Assembly: GCF_000763295.1 (NCBI RefSeq)
Contig: NZ_JRJE01000029.1
Coordinates: forward strand, 1 to 64,000
Origin: Thalassospira australica
GTDB lineage: Bacteria; Pseudomonadota; Alphaproteobacteria; Rhodospirillales; Thalassospiraceae
DNA length: 64,000 bases
Direction: 5' to 3'
Each line of letters starts with the position of its first letter. Positions within the stretch are counted from its first letter, which is position 1. A model generated the notes under the pieces. The model had not been told where the DNA came from. It saw nothing but the letters and a program-made list of their open reading frames with translations, and did no database searches. Both the position numbers and the translations under genes were made by a program. Shown one piece after another: positions 42,469-51,324 of the stretch.

Positions 42469-44673
42469 ATGAAATCAATAGTAAAAACAATGGCATGCTT
42501 GGCCATATGGCTTTTTGCAGCGGCGATCATCCTCCCGCCCATACCCGCACAAGCACAGATGGCCGCTGTTTCGGCCATGACGGGCACCAATGATGCCCAG
42601 CCGGTTGACGCACCCACCACTGACGATGACGTGGTTGACGAAACCTTTAGCTACTATGGATTTCTTGACGAAGGGGTCGCCCGCACACAGGCCCGTATCG
42701 AAGCAACCCTGCGCGGACTTGAAGCCTTTCCCGCCGAAGTCGATGCAACGCTTGAATTCATGTCATCTGACTTTGGCCGAACCGGACTGATGAAGATCGT
42801 ACTTTATACCGTGATCTTTGTCGGTGTCGGTATTCTGGCTGAGGCGATCTATCGCCGGGTTGCCGCCCCGATGTGCGCCTATCTTGAGGCCCGCACCCCC
42901 GACAAGTTTTCCGATCGGCTCAAAAACATTCTGGGCCTGTGTATCCTGTCGTTGCTGTCGCTGTTTATCTTTGCGATTGGGTCGCTTGGCACCTTTATGA
43001 TGTTTGACTGGCCCGACATCATGAAGTCGGCAGTCATGTCGCTTTTGATGGCTTTCTTTGCCCTGCGTGTTCTGATCATCGTGCTGCAGTTCCTGTTTGC
43101 GCCGAAGGCAGAAGGCCTTCGCATGATCAATGTTGATCCCGCTGCGGCCAACACACTCACCAAAAACCTGACCTGGGCTTCGGGCATTTCATTATTTGCC
43201 TTTGCCCTTGCCGGGATGTTCAGTGCCGCACCGACCATGGTTCAAAGCGAAATCATATTGTTTGACCATGCGGTGGTGATTTCGGTTATCGCCTTTTGCG
43301 TTGCCACCCTATCGCTCGGGCGTTTCTTTGCCCGCCACACACCTTCGTCCGATGTCGAAGCAATTGCACTGCCAACATCAATTGCGCGGCTTTGGCCGAT
43401 CATTGTCTGCGGGTGGTTTGTCCTTGTGGGCGGGGCGGCCATGATCGGGGCGGAACGTATTTTAAAAGCGCTCCTCGCCATCGGTATTGCCTGCCTGTTT
43501 GATGTTGTTTTCCGCAACATCATCGAAAGCCAGCATCGCAAGAAACTGCATATCGCCAAACAGAAAGCCGACGCACAAAATGCGGTGGGCGAAGCGGCCG
43601 CATTGGAAAATGGCGAAGAGTTCGACCCCGTCAAACCCAAGGTGCCGGTCTTTACCAAGGTGCTTAAACGCGGTGTGCGTCTCTTGGCACTGGTGTTTGT
43701 TCTGGCAAGCTTGTGGCGCATCTGGGGCCTTGATCGGCTGGCACTTGCCGAAGATGCCGGGATCATCGCCCGGATCATTGATAGTTCGACCGAAATCATC
43801 ATGATCCTGCTGATCGCCGATTTGGTCTGGTCGCTGATCAAGGCGTTTCTTGATGAACGCATGAGCGCATCCAATCAGGGCAATGCCGGGGACGAAGGCG
43901 GCGGATCGGGGCTTTCGCGGGTTGAAACGCTTTTGCCCTTACTCAAGAATTTTGCGATGACCGTGATTGTCATCATGGTTGCGATGGTCACCCTGTCATC
44001 GCTTGGCGTTGATATCGGGCCGCTGATTGCCGGTGCCGGTGTTGTCGGCCTGGCCCTTGGTTTTGGCAGTCAGGCCCTTGTGCGCGATGTGGTTGCCGGC
44101 GTGTTCTTCCTGCTTGATGATGCGTTTCGGCTTGGCGAATATATCGAAGTGGAAAACCTGCGCGGTCGGGTGGAAAACATCTCGATCCGGTCCATGCAGC
44201 TTCGCCATCATCGCGGCCCGCTTCAAACCGTTCCGTTTGGCGAGATTAAATCCATCGTCAACCACAGCCGCGACTGGGTCATCGTCAAACTGGAATTCCG
44301 GGTGCCGTTTGAAACCGACGTGAACAAGATCAAGAAACTGGTCAAGAAGCTGGCGGCAGAACTTCTGGAAGATCCGCTGATCGGGGACAGTTTCATCGAA
44401 CCGCTGAAATCCCAGGGCGTGCGCCGGATGGAAGAATTCAACATGGTGATTGGCCTGAAATACACCTCAAAACCGGGTGAACAGTTCATGATCCGCAAAA
44501 CCGTCTATCAGCGGGTTCTGGCGATGTTCAAGGAAAACGGCATCCAGATGGCATCACGCGACGTCAAGGTCGCCGTCCCGGAAGACGCGACCCCGGAACA
44601 AAAGCAGGAAGCAATCGCCGCTGCTGCACAGCAAGTATCCGAACAGCAAACGCAACCGAAACCGGGTTCATGA
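42469..44673 (+). CDS. Mechanosensitive ion channel, MscS family (YbiO-like)
   Basis: This 734-residue inner-membrane protein has an N-terminal signal peptide (CLAIWLFAAAIILPPIPAQA). A periplasmic segment and a series of membrane helices spread over about residues 105-530. The MscS pore and vestibule domain lies at about 505-700, with AGAGVVGLALGFGSQALVRD and FLLDDAFRLGEYIEVEN. Length and layout are close to E. coli YbiO (741). A Gln-rich charged tail ends it. It protects cells against hypo-osmotic shock in its family. ATG 42469 was chosen for the signal peptide, with AGGGGA upstream. Confidence 0.9.
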   Translation: MKSIVKTMACLAIWLFAAAIILPPIPAQAQMAAVSAMTGTNDAQPVDAPTTDDDVVDETFSYYGFLDEGVARTQARIEATLRGLEAFPAEVDATLEFMSSDFGRTGLMKIVLYTVIFVGVGILAEAIYRRVAAPMCAYLEARTPDKFSDRLKNILGLCILSLLSLFIFAIGSLGTFMMFDWPDIMKSAVMSLLMAFFALRVLIIVLQFLFAPKAEGLRMINVDPAAANTLTKNLTWASGISLFAFALAGMFSAAPTMVQSEIILFDHAVVISVIAFCVATLSLGRFFARHTPSSDVEAIALPTSIARLWPIIVCGWFVLVGGAAMIGAERILKALLAIGIACLFDVVFRNIIESQHRKKLHIAKQKADAQNAVGEAAALENGEEFDPVKPKVPVFTKVLKRGVRLLALVFVLASLWRIWGLDRLALAEDAGIIARIIDSSTEIIMILLIADLVWSLIKAFLDERMSASNQGNAGDEGGGSGLSRVETLLPLLKNFAMTVIVIMVAMVTLSSLGVDIGPLIAGAGVVGLALGFGSQALVRDVVAGVFFLLDDAFRLGEYIEVENLRGRVENISIRSMQLRHHRGPLQTVPFGEIKSIVNHSRDWVIVKLEFRVPFETDVNKIKKLVKKLAAELLEDPLIGDSFIEPLKSQGVRRMEEFNMVIGLKYTSKPGEQFMIRKTVYQRVLAMFKENGIQMASRDVKVAVPEDATPEQKQEAIAAAAQQVSEQQTQPKPGS

Positions 44674-44707
44674 TACGTGCGACGGATCGGACTGGGGCAT
44701 TTCGTCG

Positions 44708-45658
44708 TTAATCAAAGGCAAGGACCACGGCCAGCGCAGGCAAAATGATCAACGACAGCACGGTTGCCACCAGCATGGTCGTTGCTGTGCGTTCGCTTGC
44801 GGTTTCATAGGTTGACGCCATCAAAACCGAATTCACACCGGGCGGAAGGGCGGCAATGATAATTGCCGGGGCCAGGCTTTGCATTGGAATATGCAGAAGC
44901 ATTCCGATCACGAAGACCAGACCGGGCATCAGACAGACCTTGGCAATGGCACCGGTGATGCTGGTCGCCAGATTCCCGCGCAGCTTCTGACCATATATTC
45001 CAGCTCCGATCAGCATCAGCGCAATCGGCGGCATGGCGGCCTTGAGCATCCCCAAAAAAGTCATGGCGAACTGCGGCACGGGAATATCAAAGGACGCAAC
45101 AATCACCCCGCACAGGATGGCAACGATGATCGGGTTGCAGACCTGTGCACGCAGGGTCTTGCCAATAATGGCTGCCGGATTGCCGTTACGGTTCCGCGTC
45201 CATTCCAGAAGCAAGATCGTCGGGGTTAAAAGACCGATTGCATGGATGCACAATATTGTTGCAAGGACCAGCAATCCCTCATGACCAAATAAAATATCTA
45301 CAACCGGAATACCCAACATGCCGATGTTGGAAAAGATCGCCCCAAAGGCCAGCACAATGGCTTCTGGCGTCGTGTTTCTTTTGCCCATGCGCAGCAGGAC
45401 AAAAACCGAAATGGCGGTCATCGCAACCGCGCCGTAGTAGGCCAGCCAGATCGACAGATTAAACAGTTCTGAAACCCGGTTGCCCGATATCGTGACGAAC
45501 AAGGTTGCCGGGATAAGCGCCCAGAACGTCATCTTGGTCAAACCTTCGATCGAAGCACGTTCGACCAGACCGATCTTCGCCAACCCAAATCCCATCGCCA
45601 CCAGCAGGAAGATCGGGCCGAGTTGATCGACAAGGTTAAACAACATCGTTATTCCCAA
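44708..45658 (-). CDS. Auxin-efflux-carrier (AEC) family transporter
   Basis: This 316-residue membrane protein has about ten helices in two five-helix repeats. Family features include ILFGHEGLLVLATILCIHAI and PGVNSVLMASTYETASERTA near the end. AEC members export or import organic acids such as malonate, or act as malate-type permeases. The substrate here is unknown. It lies 88 bp downstream of tctA on the same strand, in a carboxylate-transport context. Confidence 0.85.
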   Translation of the reverse strand: MGITMLFNLVDQLGPIFLLVAMGFGLAKIGLVERASIEGLTKMTFWALIPATLFVTISGNRVSELFNLSIWLAYYGAVAMTAISVFVLLRMGKRNTTPEAIVLAFGAIFSNIGMLGIPVVDILFGHEGLLVLATILCIHAIGLLTPTILLLEWTRNRNGNPAAIIGKTLRAQVCNPIIVAILCGVIVASFDIPVPQFAMTFLGMLKAAMPPIALMLIGAGIYGQKLRGNLATSITGAIAKVCLMPGLVFVIGMLLHIPMQSLAPAIIIAALPPGVNSVLMASTYETASERTATTMLVATVLSLIILPALAVVLAFD

Positions 45659-45745
45659 TCATGGTTTGCTTTGACAACCTCAAGAAAAAGCCACCCGCCC
45701 CGGGGAAGGACAACGGGACTGGTGGCAAGTTCAGCAGCAAGATTA

Positions 45746-47260
45746 TCAAGCCTTGGGTGTTTTGGGTGCCCGTATGACCATGAAGTAGAAGAAAATGGCC
45801 GTCAGGGCGAGAAAGAACAAACTGTCCGGACTGGTCACAAAGGTGATCGGATTGCCATCATTCAGCGACAAGGCACGCCTTAGATATTGCTCAAGATCCG
45901 GACCAAGGATGAAGCCCAACAGCAATGTAACAGTGGGATATTTCTGCTTGCGCAGGAAGAAGGCCAGAATGCCAAACACAAGGGCCAGCATCATCTGGAA
46001 GGGTGAATAGGTTGCAACATAGCTTCCGACCAGGGCAACAACCGCGATGCAGGAATACAAAAGTGCCTTGCGGATCGACACGATCTTGACGAAGTACGGC
46101 CCCAGCAAAAACAGCGTAAGCGGAATCAGGATCAGTGCACTGATCAAAAGGGACGCAAACATCGGCGCAATCAGATCAAGCTGAGTATCAAGCAACCGGG
46201 GACCCGGCTGCAGACCATTAATCACCAGCACGCCCAGAACAATTGCCGTCGTCGGATCGCCCGGAATACCGAACATCAGCATCGGTACAAACGCCCCGCC
46301 GCACATGGAATTATTCGCAGATTCCGCAGCGGCAATACCTTCGCGTGAACCTTTGCCGTATTCCTTTGGTTTCTTTGATTTGCGCATGGCTTCGGCATAG
46401 GAAACAAAGGCCGCCATTGACCCGCCGGCACCGGGCAGAATGCCGATGAAATAACCGATCAGCGCACTTTTTAAATAGGTAAACAGACCGATTTCACGAA
46501 TTTCATGCCAGCTTGGCAGGAAATCCCTGCGGCGGATCGCGGCAAGATTGCGTGTATCGGCATCGATCGTGATCGGGTCATGACGCTGATAGGCCTGATA
46601 CAGGATTTCGCTAATGGCAAAGGTCCCGATGATCAACGGCATCATGTCAATGCCTTCAACCAGCGTTTCCGTACCGAAGTTAAAGCGTGCAATTGGCTGC
46701 ATGACATCAATGCCGATGGTGGCAATCATGATGCCAAGCAAAGTCGCAACCATGCCTTTTGCAATCGCATCACGCTGGGAAATGACAATCACCACCAGCG
46801 CGAACAAAATCAGTGAAAACTTGCCCGGTGTCTGGATAAGCAACGACACCTTGGCGGCAACCGGCGTCAAGGCAATCAGCAACAACGCACCGACAACACC
46901 ACCGATCATCGAACCAAGTGCGGCATGACCTAGTGCATTGGCCCCCTTGCCCTTTTTCATCAGGGCATAACCCTCGATCGAGGTCATCATTGATGACGGC
47001 GCACCGGGGATATTGATGGTTGTTGCCGTAATGGAACCGGCATACATGCCTGACATGAAGATTGACGCGCACATCACAAGTGCCGGGACAACATCAAGAC
47101 TATAGGTAATCGGCAGCAACAGTGCGATGGCAAGGACCGAGGTCAAACCCGGCACGCTGCCAAAAAATGTCCCGATCAAAAAGCCGACAATCATGTAGGC
47201 CAGAACTTCCGGGGATGCGAGGGCGCTGAACCCGCCCAGAATTTCAACGATGAAATTCAT
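45746..47260 (-). CDS. tctA: Tripartite tricarboxylate transporter, large permease TctA
   Basis: This 504-residue permease has about twelve membrane helices. TctA signatures include FFGSVPGLTSVLAIALLLPI near residue 35, ATTINIPGAPSSMMTSIEGY, and the second-half repeat FIGILPGAGGSMAAFVSYAE. It moves the substrate delivered by TctC, using the ion gradient. Its start overlaps the tctB stop (ATGA). Substrates in this family are citrate or related carboxylates. Which one is used here is not readable. Confidence 0.94.
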   Translation of the reverse strand: MNFIVEILGGFSALASPEVLAYMIVGFLIGTFFGSVPGLTSVLAIALLLPITYSLDVVPALVMCASIFMSGMYAGSITATTINIPGAPSSMMTSIEGYALMKKGKGANALGHAALGSMIGGVVGALLLIALTPVAAKVSLLIQTPGKFSLILFALVVIVISQRDAIAKGMVATLLGIMIATIGIDVMQPIARFNFGTETLVEGIDMMPLIIGTFAISEILYQAYQRHDPITIDADTRNLAAIRRRDFLPSWHEIREIGLFTYLKSALIGYFIGILPGAGGSMAAFVSYAEAMRKSKKPKEYGKGSREGIAAAESANNSMCGGAFVPMLMFGIPGDPTTAIVLGVLVINGLQPGPRLLDTQLDLIAPMFASLLISALILIPLTLFLLGPYFVKIVSIRKALLYSCIAVVALVGSYVATYSPFQMMLALVFGILAFFLRKQKYPTVTLLLGFILGPDLEQYLRRALSLNDGNPITFVTSPDSLFFLALTAIFFYFMVIRAPKTPKA

Positions 47261-47778
47261 GGCAACAGTCCCTCCAGCAGCGGAAGCCGGACCTGGAAGA
47301 TCACGGCAAACAGCACATAAAAGACGCCTGTGATGATCGCAGAATAGATAATGCGCCGAACCTGTCGCGCATTCTCCAGCTTAAAGAGATACAGTAACGC
47401 ATAGACATACAGGAAAGTCGCAATCGGATATCCGACGGTTTTAAACACCGCAATATACAGGCCCGTCACACAGACGATCTTGATCGGCGCTGCCAAAGAT
47501 GGCTTTTCTTCAGCTTCAGTCTCAGCTTCGCCTTCGCTTGCACTTTCAAGTGTCTCCAAAGCGGGCTTTGGCGCCTTCAGGGCATCGCGAAAAACAAAGA
47601 ACAGCGCAAGATACATCAGGAGTGACGCAAGAACCGGAACGAAAGACGGCCCGACCAGCCCCTCATCGAACTGAGGGGTAATTTGCAGCGCAGTGGCAAG
47701 ATAGATGGTGGTAATGATCAGCAAGAAAAGAGGCAGAAGAACGCTCTCTCGTCTTGCCGCAATGCTCACAGATGACAT
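47257..47778 (-). CDS. tctB: Tripartite tricarboxylate transporter, small subunit TctB
   Basis: This 173-residue protein has about four membrane helices and a cytoplasmic acidic Glu-rich loop in the middle (about residues 75-100). This is the usual weakly conserved TctB shape. The frame is open further upstream to 47919, but that overlaps tctC. ATG 47778 has GGAG upstream and gives the expected first membrane helix. It is co-transcribed with tctC and tctA. Confidence 0.85.
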   Translation of the reverse strand: MSSVSIAARRESVLLPLFLLIITTIYLATALQITPQFDEGLVGPSFVPVLASLLMYLALFFVFRDALKAPKPALETLESASEGEAETEAEEKPSLAAPIKIVCVTGLYIAVFKTVGYPIATFLYVYALLYLFKLENARQVRRIIYSAIITGVFYVLFAVIFQVRLPLLEGLLP

Positions 47779-47872
47779 TGCGACGAACTCCGTTCCGACA
47801 ATAATCGACCCAAACAGAACCGGATGGGGTCCATCACTTAAGCGACCCCATCCGGACTGAGTTGAATGCTTC

Positions 47873-48853
47873 CTATTTTTTGATAACGCCCTGATCAACC
47901 AGGGACTGCATCTGGTCAAACAGCGTTTTCTGGGTGTCGTTCGCCCAGTCAGTCACCTCATCAGAGCCGAGCCAGTTCGGGGAAACACCAACCTTGGAAA
48001 CCCACTCCTGGAACGCGTCACTTTCATACGCAGCCTTATAGATGCCCTCAACCTTGGTAACGACGTCATCGGGCGTATCAGCCGGTGCTGCCAAAACAAT
48101 GAAGCTACCGATCTGAAGGTCGATACCTTCTTCCTTCGCAGTCGGAACGTCCGGGAAGGTCGGGTTACGGTTGTCGGAGAATTCGACAAGGCCGCGCACA
48201 TCCCCACCTTCCATCAGGGCAGAGAAATCACCCATGCTGGTCGCAACCACATCGACTTCGTTTGAAAGAATTGCTTCTTTCTGCGGGGCAGCACCACCCG
48301 GATAAGCAATGAGTTTAAGCTCGGTGCCCGTTTTTTCCTGGAATTGCAGCATCGCAAGATGCAGACGCGAACCGGTATTCTGAATACCCACCTTGATCGA
48401 CCCCGGGTTCTCCTTGGCCGCTGCAATCAGGTCTGCAACAGATTTGTAAGGGGCATCAGCCGAAACCAGAATCGCATCCGGTTCACTGGTGACACGCGCA
48501 ATCAGTTTAAGCTTGTCAAGCTTGTAGCTCGGCAGAAGCCCCTGCCAAGGAACGGTCACGACACTGTCATAGGTCAGCGAACCGATGGTGTAGCCATCCG
48601 GGCGGGCTTTCATGACCTGCATGACGCCGGTTGCACTGATGCCACCTTCGATATTCTCGGCATAGATCGACTGATCAATGTTCTGCTCGGCAATCGTATT
48701 CAGTTTACGGACAATCCCGTCCGTACCACCGCCGGCACCCCATGGAATGACCATGCGAATATCTTTGGTCGGATAATCAGCCGAAAATGACTGACCGGCA
48801 AAACCAATGGTTAGTACCAGCGCTGTGCTGGCGATCTTCAAAAATGACTTCAT
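47873..48853 (-). CDS. tctC: Tripartite tricarboxylate transporter substrate-binding protein TctC
   Basis: This 326-residue periplasmic protein has a Sec signal peptide (residues 1-24, ending AGQSFSA). It shows the Bug/TctC family segments YPTKDIRMVIPWGAGGGTDG near the mature N-terminus and GGAAPQKEAILSNEVDVVAT in the middle. It captures carboxylates for TctAB. GGAGGA lies 6 nt before the start. A GntR-type palindrome lies upstream at 48987. The gene order tctC-tctB-tctA is standard. Confidence 0.93.
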   Translation of the reverse strand: MKSFLKIASTALVLTIGFAGQSFSADYPTKDIRMVIPWGAGGGTDGIVRKLNTIAEQNIDQSIYAENIEGGISATGVMQVMKARPDGYTIGSLTYDSVVTVPWQGLLPSYKLDKLKLIARVTSEPDAILVSADAPYKSVADLIAAAKENPGSIKVGIQNTGSRLHLAMLQFQEKTGTELKLIAYPGGAAPQKEAILSNEVDVVATSMGDFSALMEGGDVRGLVEFSDNRNPTFPDVPTAKEEGIDLQIGSFIVLAAPADTPDDVVTKVEGIYKAAYESDAFQEWVSKVGVSPNWLGSDEVTDWANDTQKTLFDQMQSLVDQGVIKK

Positions 48854-49396
48854 CGTTTCCTCCTTGATAAATCTGTCCGTAGGCAGGCAACTGCTTTGTG
48901 CCGGATGGCGCTTTGCGCTTCTTTTTCCCAGCGTGGTTACACATTCTGTTTGGCTGGACTGGCTTTTAATAATTCATAATATATATGGTTGTCAGACAAC
49001 CCTAGATACATTCCCCTGCCCAACCGCATAGTGCCTGCCAGATGTACTCTACACTTCGTCAGTGCTGCGCAGATCACCTGTTTCCGAGCAGCACTTTAGG
49101 AAACAGAACAAAGGATGTAAATAACATAGTATGACATTTTTATAAGACGGTTACTCAGATTGCAGGAAAACTGCGATTTTTACCGGATCACGTAAAAATT
49201 CATATTATGAAAATATCAGACGATATGCATTCATGAGATCAATTGATTAAACCCATCTCATACAAAAGCCGCCGAATCCGCCCGTCTATCTGAAAGCGCC
49301 TGCCTGACAGCTTACAACTCAGATACGACACGCAATCCCAAAACATTGGACGGGAAACCCCACGCACCATCCCTGTACACACCAAAAATCAGGCAC
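48854..49396. other. Intergenic region between rpsD terminator and tctC
   Basis: A long gene-free stretch of about 540 bp and the upstream control region of tctC. It holds the GntR-type palindrome at 48987-49001 and an 8-bp inverted repeat with arms at 49061-49068 and 49088-49095. The rest is AT-rich sequence with no coding frame, RNA gene or mobile-element end that I can recognise. Confidence 0.5.
48987..49001. promoter_or_regulatory. GntR/FadR-type operator candidate upstream of tctC
   Basis: GGTTGTCAGACAACC is a 7-bp perfect inverted repeat around one base. Its core TTGTCAGACAA fits the TNGTNNNACNA pattern of FadR/FCD-type GntR regulators, which often control carboxylate transporters. It lies about 135 bp before tctC. 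No regulator gene is adjacent. Confidence 0.5.
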
Positions 49397-49425
49397 AAAA
49401 AAACGCCCGCTGTTTCCAGCAGGCG
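49397..49425 (-). terminator. Intrinsic terminator of rpsD
   Basis: A 9-bp stem with one mismatch (49404-49412 with 49417-49425, TTTC loop) and a run of seven As on the plus strand. This reads as a T-run in the minus-strand direction of rpsD. Confidence 0.85.
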
Positions 49426-49460
49426 TCTTCGTATCGGTTTGTCGCGAAATCCGGTTCGGA

Positions 49461-50078
49461 TTAACGCGAGTAGAATTCGATGACCAGGTTCGGCTGCATC
49501 TGAACCGGGTACGGAATTTCAGCAAATTTCGGAACGCGAACGAAGGTACCTTTGAAGGCCTTCGCGTCAACGTCGATATATTCCGGAACGTCACGCTCGT
49601 TCAGGTTCGCAGCTTCCATAACCATCGGGATTTCACGCGAAGCAGGTTTCACTTCGACAACGTCACCTTCTTTAACAAGGTAGGACGGGATGGTTACTTT
49701 CTTGCCGTTGACAAGAATGTGGCCGTGGTTAACGAACTGACGTGCAGCAAAGACGGTCGGAACGAATTTCATACGGTAGATAACCGCGTCAAGACGCTGC
49801 TCAAGGATACCAACCAGATGCTCGGAGGTATCGCCCGGGCGACGCGATGCTTCTTTGAAGTAACGCAGGAACTGTTTTTCCGAGATGGAACCGTAGTAGC
49901 CCTTAAGCTGCTGTTTGGCAAAAAGCTGGGTACCGAAATCGGTCGGCTTCTTACGACGGGTGGCACCATGCATGCCCGGTGCATATTCGCGCTTGTTCAG
50001 CGGCGATTTTGCACGGCCCCAAAGGTTCACACCAAGGCGGCGGTCAATCTTATGCTTTGCAGCAATACGTTTCGACAT
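49461..50078 (-). CDS. rpsD: 30S ribosomal protein S4
   Basis: This 205-residue protein has the S4 start ([20 protein letters not shown]) and the S4 RNA-binding domain with [20 protein letters not shown] followed by [13 protein letters not shown], ending in VIEFYSR. S4 starts small-subunit assembly on 16S rRNA. The frame extends upstream to 50219, but ATG 50078 matches the family start and has an AAGAGAG site. It stands alone here rather than in the alpha operon, which is common in alphaproteobacteria. Confidence 0.97.
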   Translation of the reverse strand: MSKRIAAKHKIDRRLGVNLWGRAKSPLNKREYAPGMHGATRRKKPTDFGTQLFAKQQLKGYYGSISEKQFLRYFKEASRRPGDTSEHLVGILEQRLDAVIYRMKFVPTVFAARQFVNHGHILVNGKKVTIPSYLVKEGDVVEVKPASREIPMVMEAANLNERDVPEYIDVDAKAFKGTFVRVPKFAEIPYPVQMQPNLVIEFYSR

Positions 50079-50373
50079 TTTGTAACTCTCTTTTTTAAGA
50101 TCACTTATTGTCCCGATAGTTTCCAAATCCCCAAAACCGGGCACACGGAACGGGGACGAAACCATTCGTTTCGACCCACTTTCTCGGAAGTGAGGCGCAA
50201 TATAGAGATGATTGACCAAGAGTCAAACATTAATCGACCGCATCACCATGCATGCAAGCCCTGCATTTCTGCCGTCTTGCACGGGATCTCCACCCCCAAC
50301 TGCATCCGGATCTGTCACGATGTGACGCCGAAGTGCTTTTCACACGGGCAAACGGCTGACGTGCAACACAAGA

Positions 50374-51156
50374 TCAGTCCTTTGGCTTGTGCTTGCCACC
50401 ACGCATGGCAACGATCATACCGCGCAATGTCTGGACTTCCTGATGGGTCAGGTTCGCGCGGTTGAAGATATTGCGAATATTGCGCGCCATGCCGGGGCGT
50501 TTTTCTGCGACACGGAAGAAACCGGACTCATCAAGTTCGTGTTCCAGATGAACAAAAAGACGTTCCATATCGTCCTTGGTCGCCGGGAAGGTATCGGCCA
50601 TCATCAATTGATAATCGGGCACATCAACCCCGGCCTGCCACCATTCATACCCAATCAACAAAACAGCCTGGGCCAGATTAAGTGATGTAAAACCGGGATT
50701 AAGCGGCACGGTCACCACTGCATCCCCCATGGCAACATGTTCATTGCGCACCCCTGTGCGCTCCGGGCCAAACATCACCCCAACCTTTTCGCCCCTGGCA
50801 ACGACATTGCGCATTTCCGGCGCAAGGCCCTTGGGGGTAAAGACCGGCTTGATCGCATCGCGGGTCCGTGCGGTCGTGACATAGACGCGGTTAAGGTCAG
50901 CCAGCGCATCTTCTTCGCGCCCAAACACCTTGGTATTGTCAATGACGATATCCGCCCCCGACGCATTGGCGGTTGCCCGTTCATTGGGCCACCCGTCACG
51001 CGGACGCACCAAACGCAAATCAACCAGCCCACAATTGAGCATCGCACGCGCCGCCTTACCGATATTATCGCCAAGCTGCGGTTCAATCAGAATAATCACG
51101 GGCGGATTGGCAATGCCCCCTGTTTCAGGGATAGCGGTACCGATGGCGTCGCTCAT
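50374..51156 (-). CDS. trmJ: tRNA (cytidine/uridine-2'-O-)-methyltransferase TrmJ
   Basis: TrmJ methylates ribose at position 32 of tRNAs. The 260-residue SPOUT-class protein has VIILIEPQLGDNIGKAARAM at the N-terminus, the GVMFGPERTGVRNEHVAMGD motif, and SAM-knot segment PLNPGFTSLNLAQAVLLIGY. A C-terminal helical extension follows, as in TrmJ rather than TrmL. It is transcribed alone, between rpsD and cimA. Confidence 0.9.
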   Translation of the reverse strand: MSDAIGTAIPETGGIANPPVIILIEPQLGDNIGKAARAMLNCGLVDLRLVRPRDGWPNERATANASGADIVIDNTKVFGREEDALADLNRVYVTTARTRDAIKPVFTPKGLAPEMRNVVARGEKVGVMFGPERTGVRNEHVAMGDAVVTVPLNPGFTSLNLAQAVLLIGYEWWQAGVDVPDYQLMMADTFPATKDDMERLFVHLEHELDESGFFRVAEKRPGMARNIRNIFNRANLTHQEVQTLRGMIVAMRGGKHKPKD

Positions 51157-51260
51157 CGCGGGTCTTCTCCGGTCGTCAAATGCAGGATGTTTACGGGTAT
51201 TCCCGTCAATATTGGCGCTTACTTAGCAAAAGCCAAGCGTTCGCGCCAGCTTCATATATT

Positions 51261-51296
51261 AAACGAAAACAGCCGGACCTTTATGGGGTCCGGCTG
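51261..51296 (-). terminator. Intrinsic terminator of cimA
   Basis: A 10-bp stem (51270-51279 with 51287-51296, 7-nt loop) flanked on the left by an A-rich stretch, giving a T-rich tail in the minus-strand direction. Confidence 0.7.
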
Positions 51297-51324
51297 CATG
51301 TATTTTCCGTGTTCAATCACACGA

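Noticed and set aside
49061-49095. Small RNA or terminator from the inverted repeat upstream of tctC
   Set aside because: An 8-bp stem with a 19-nt loop and no T-run or promoter; too weak to call an RNA gene or terminator.
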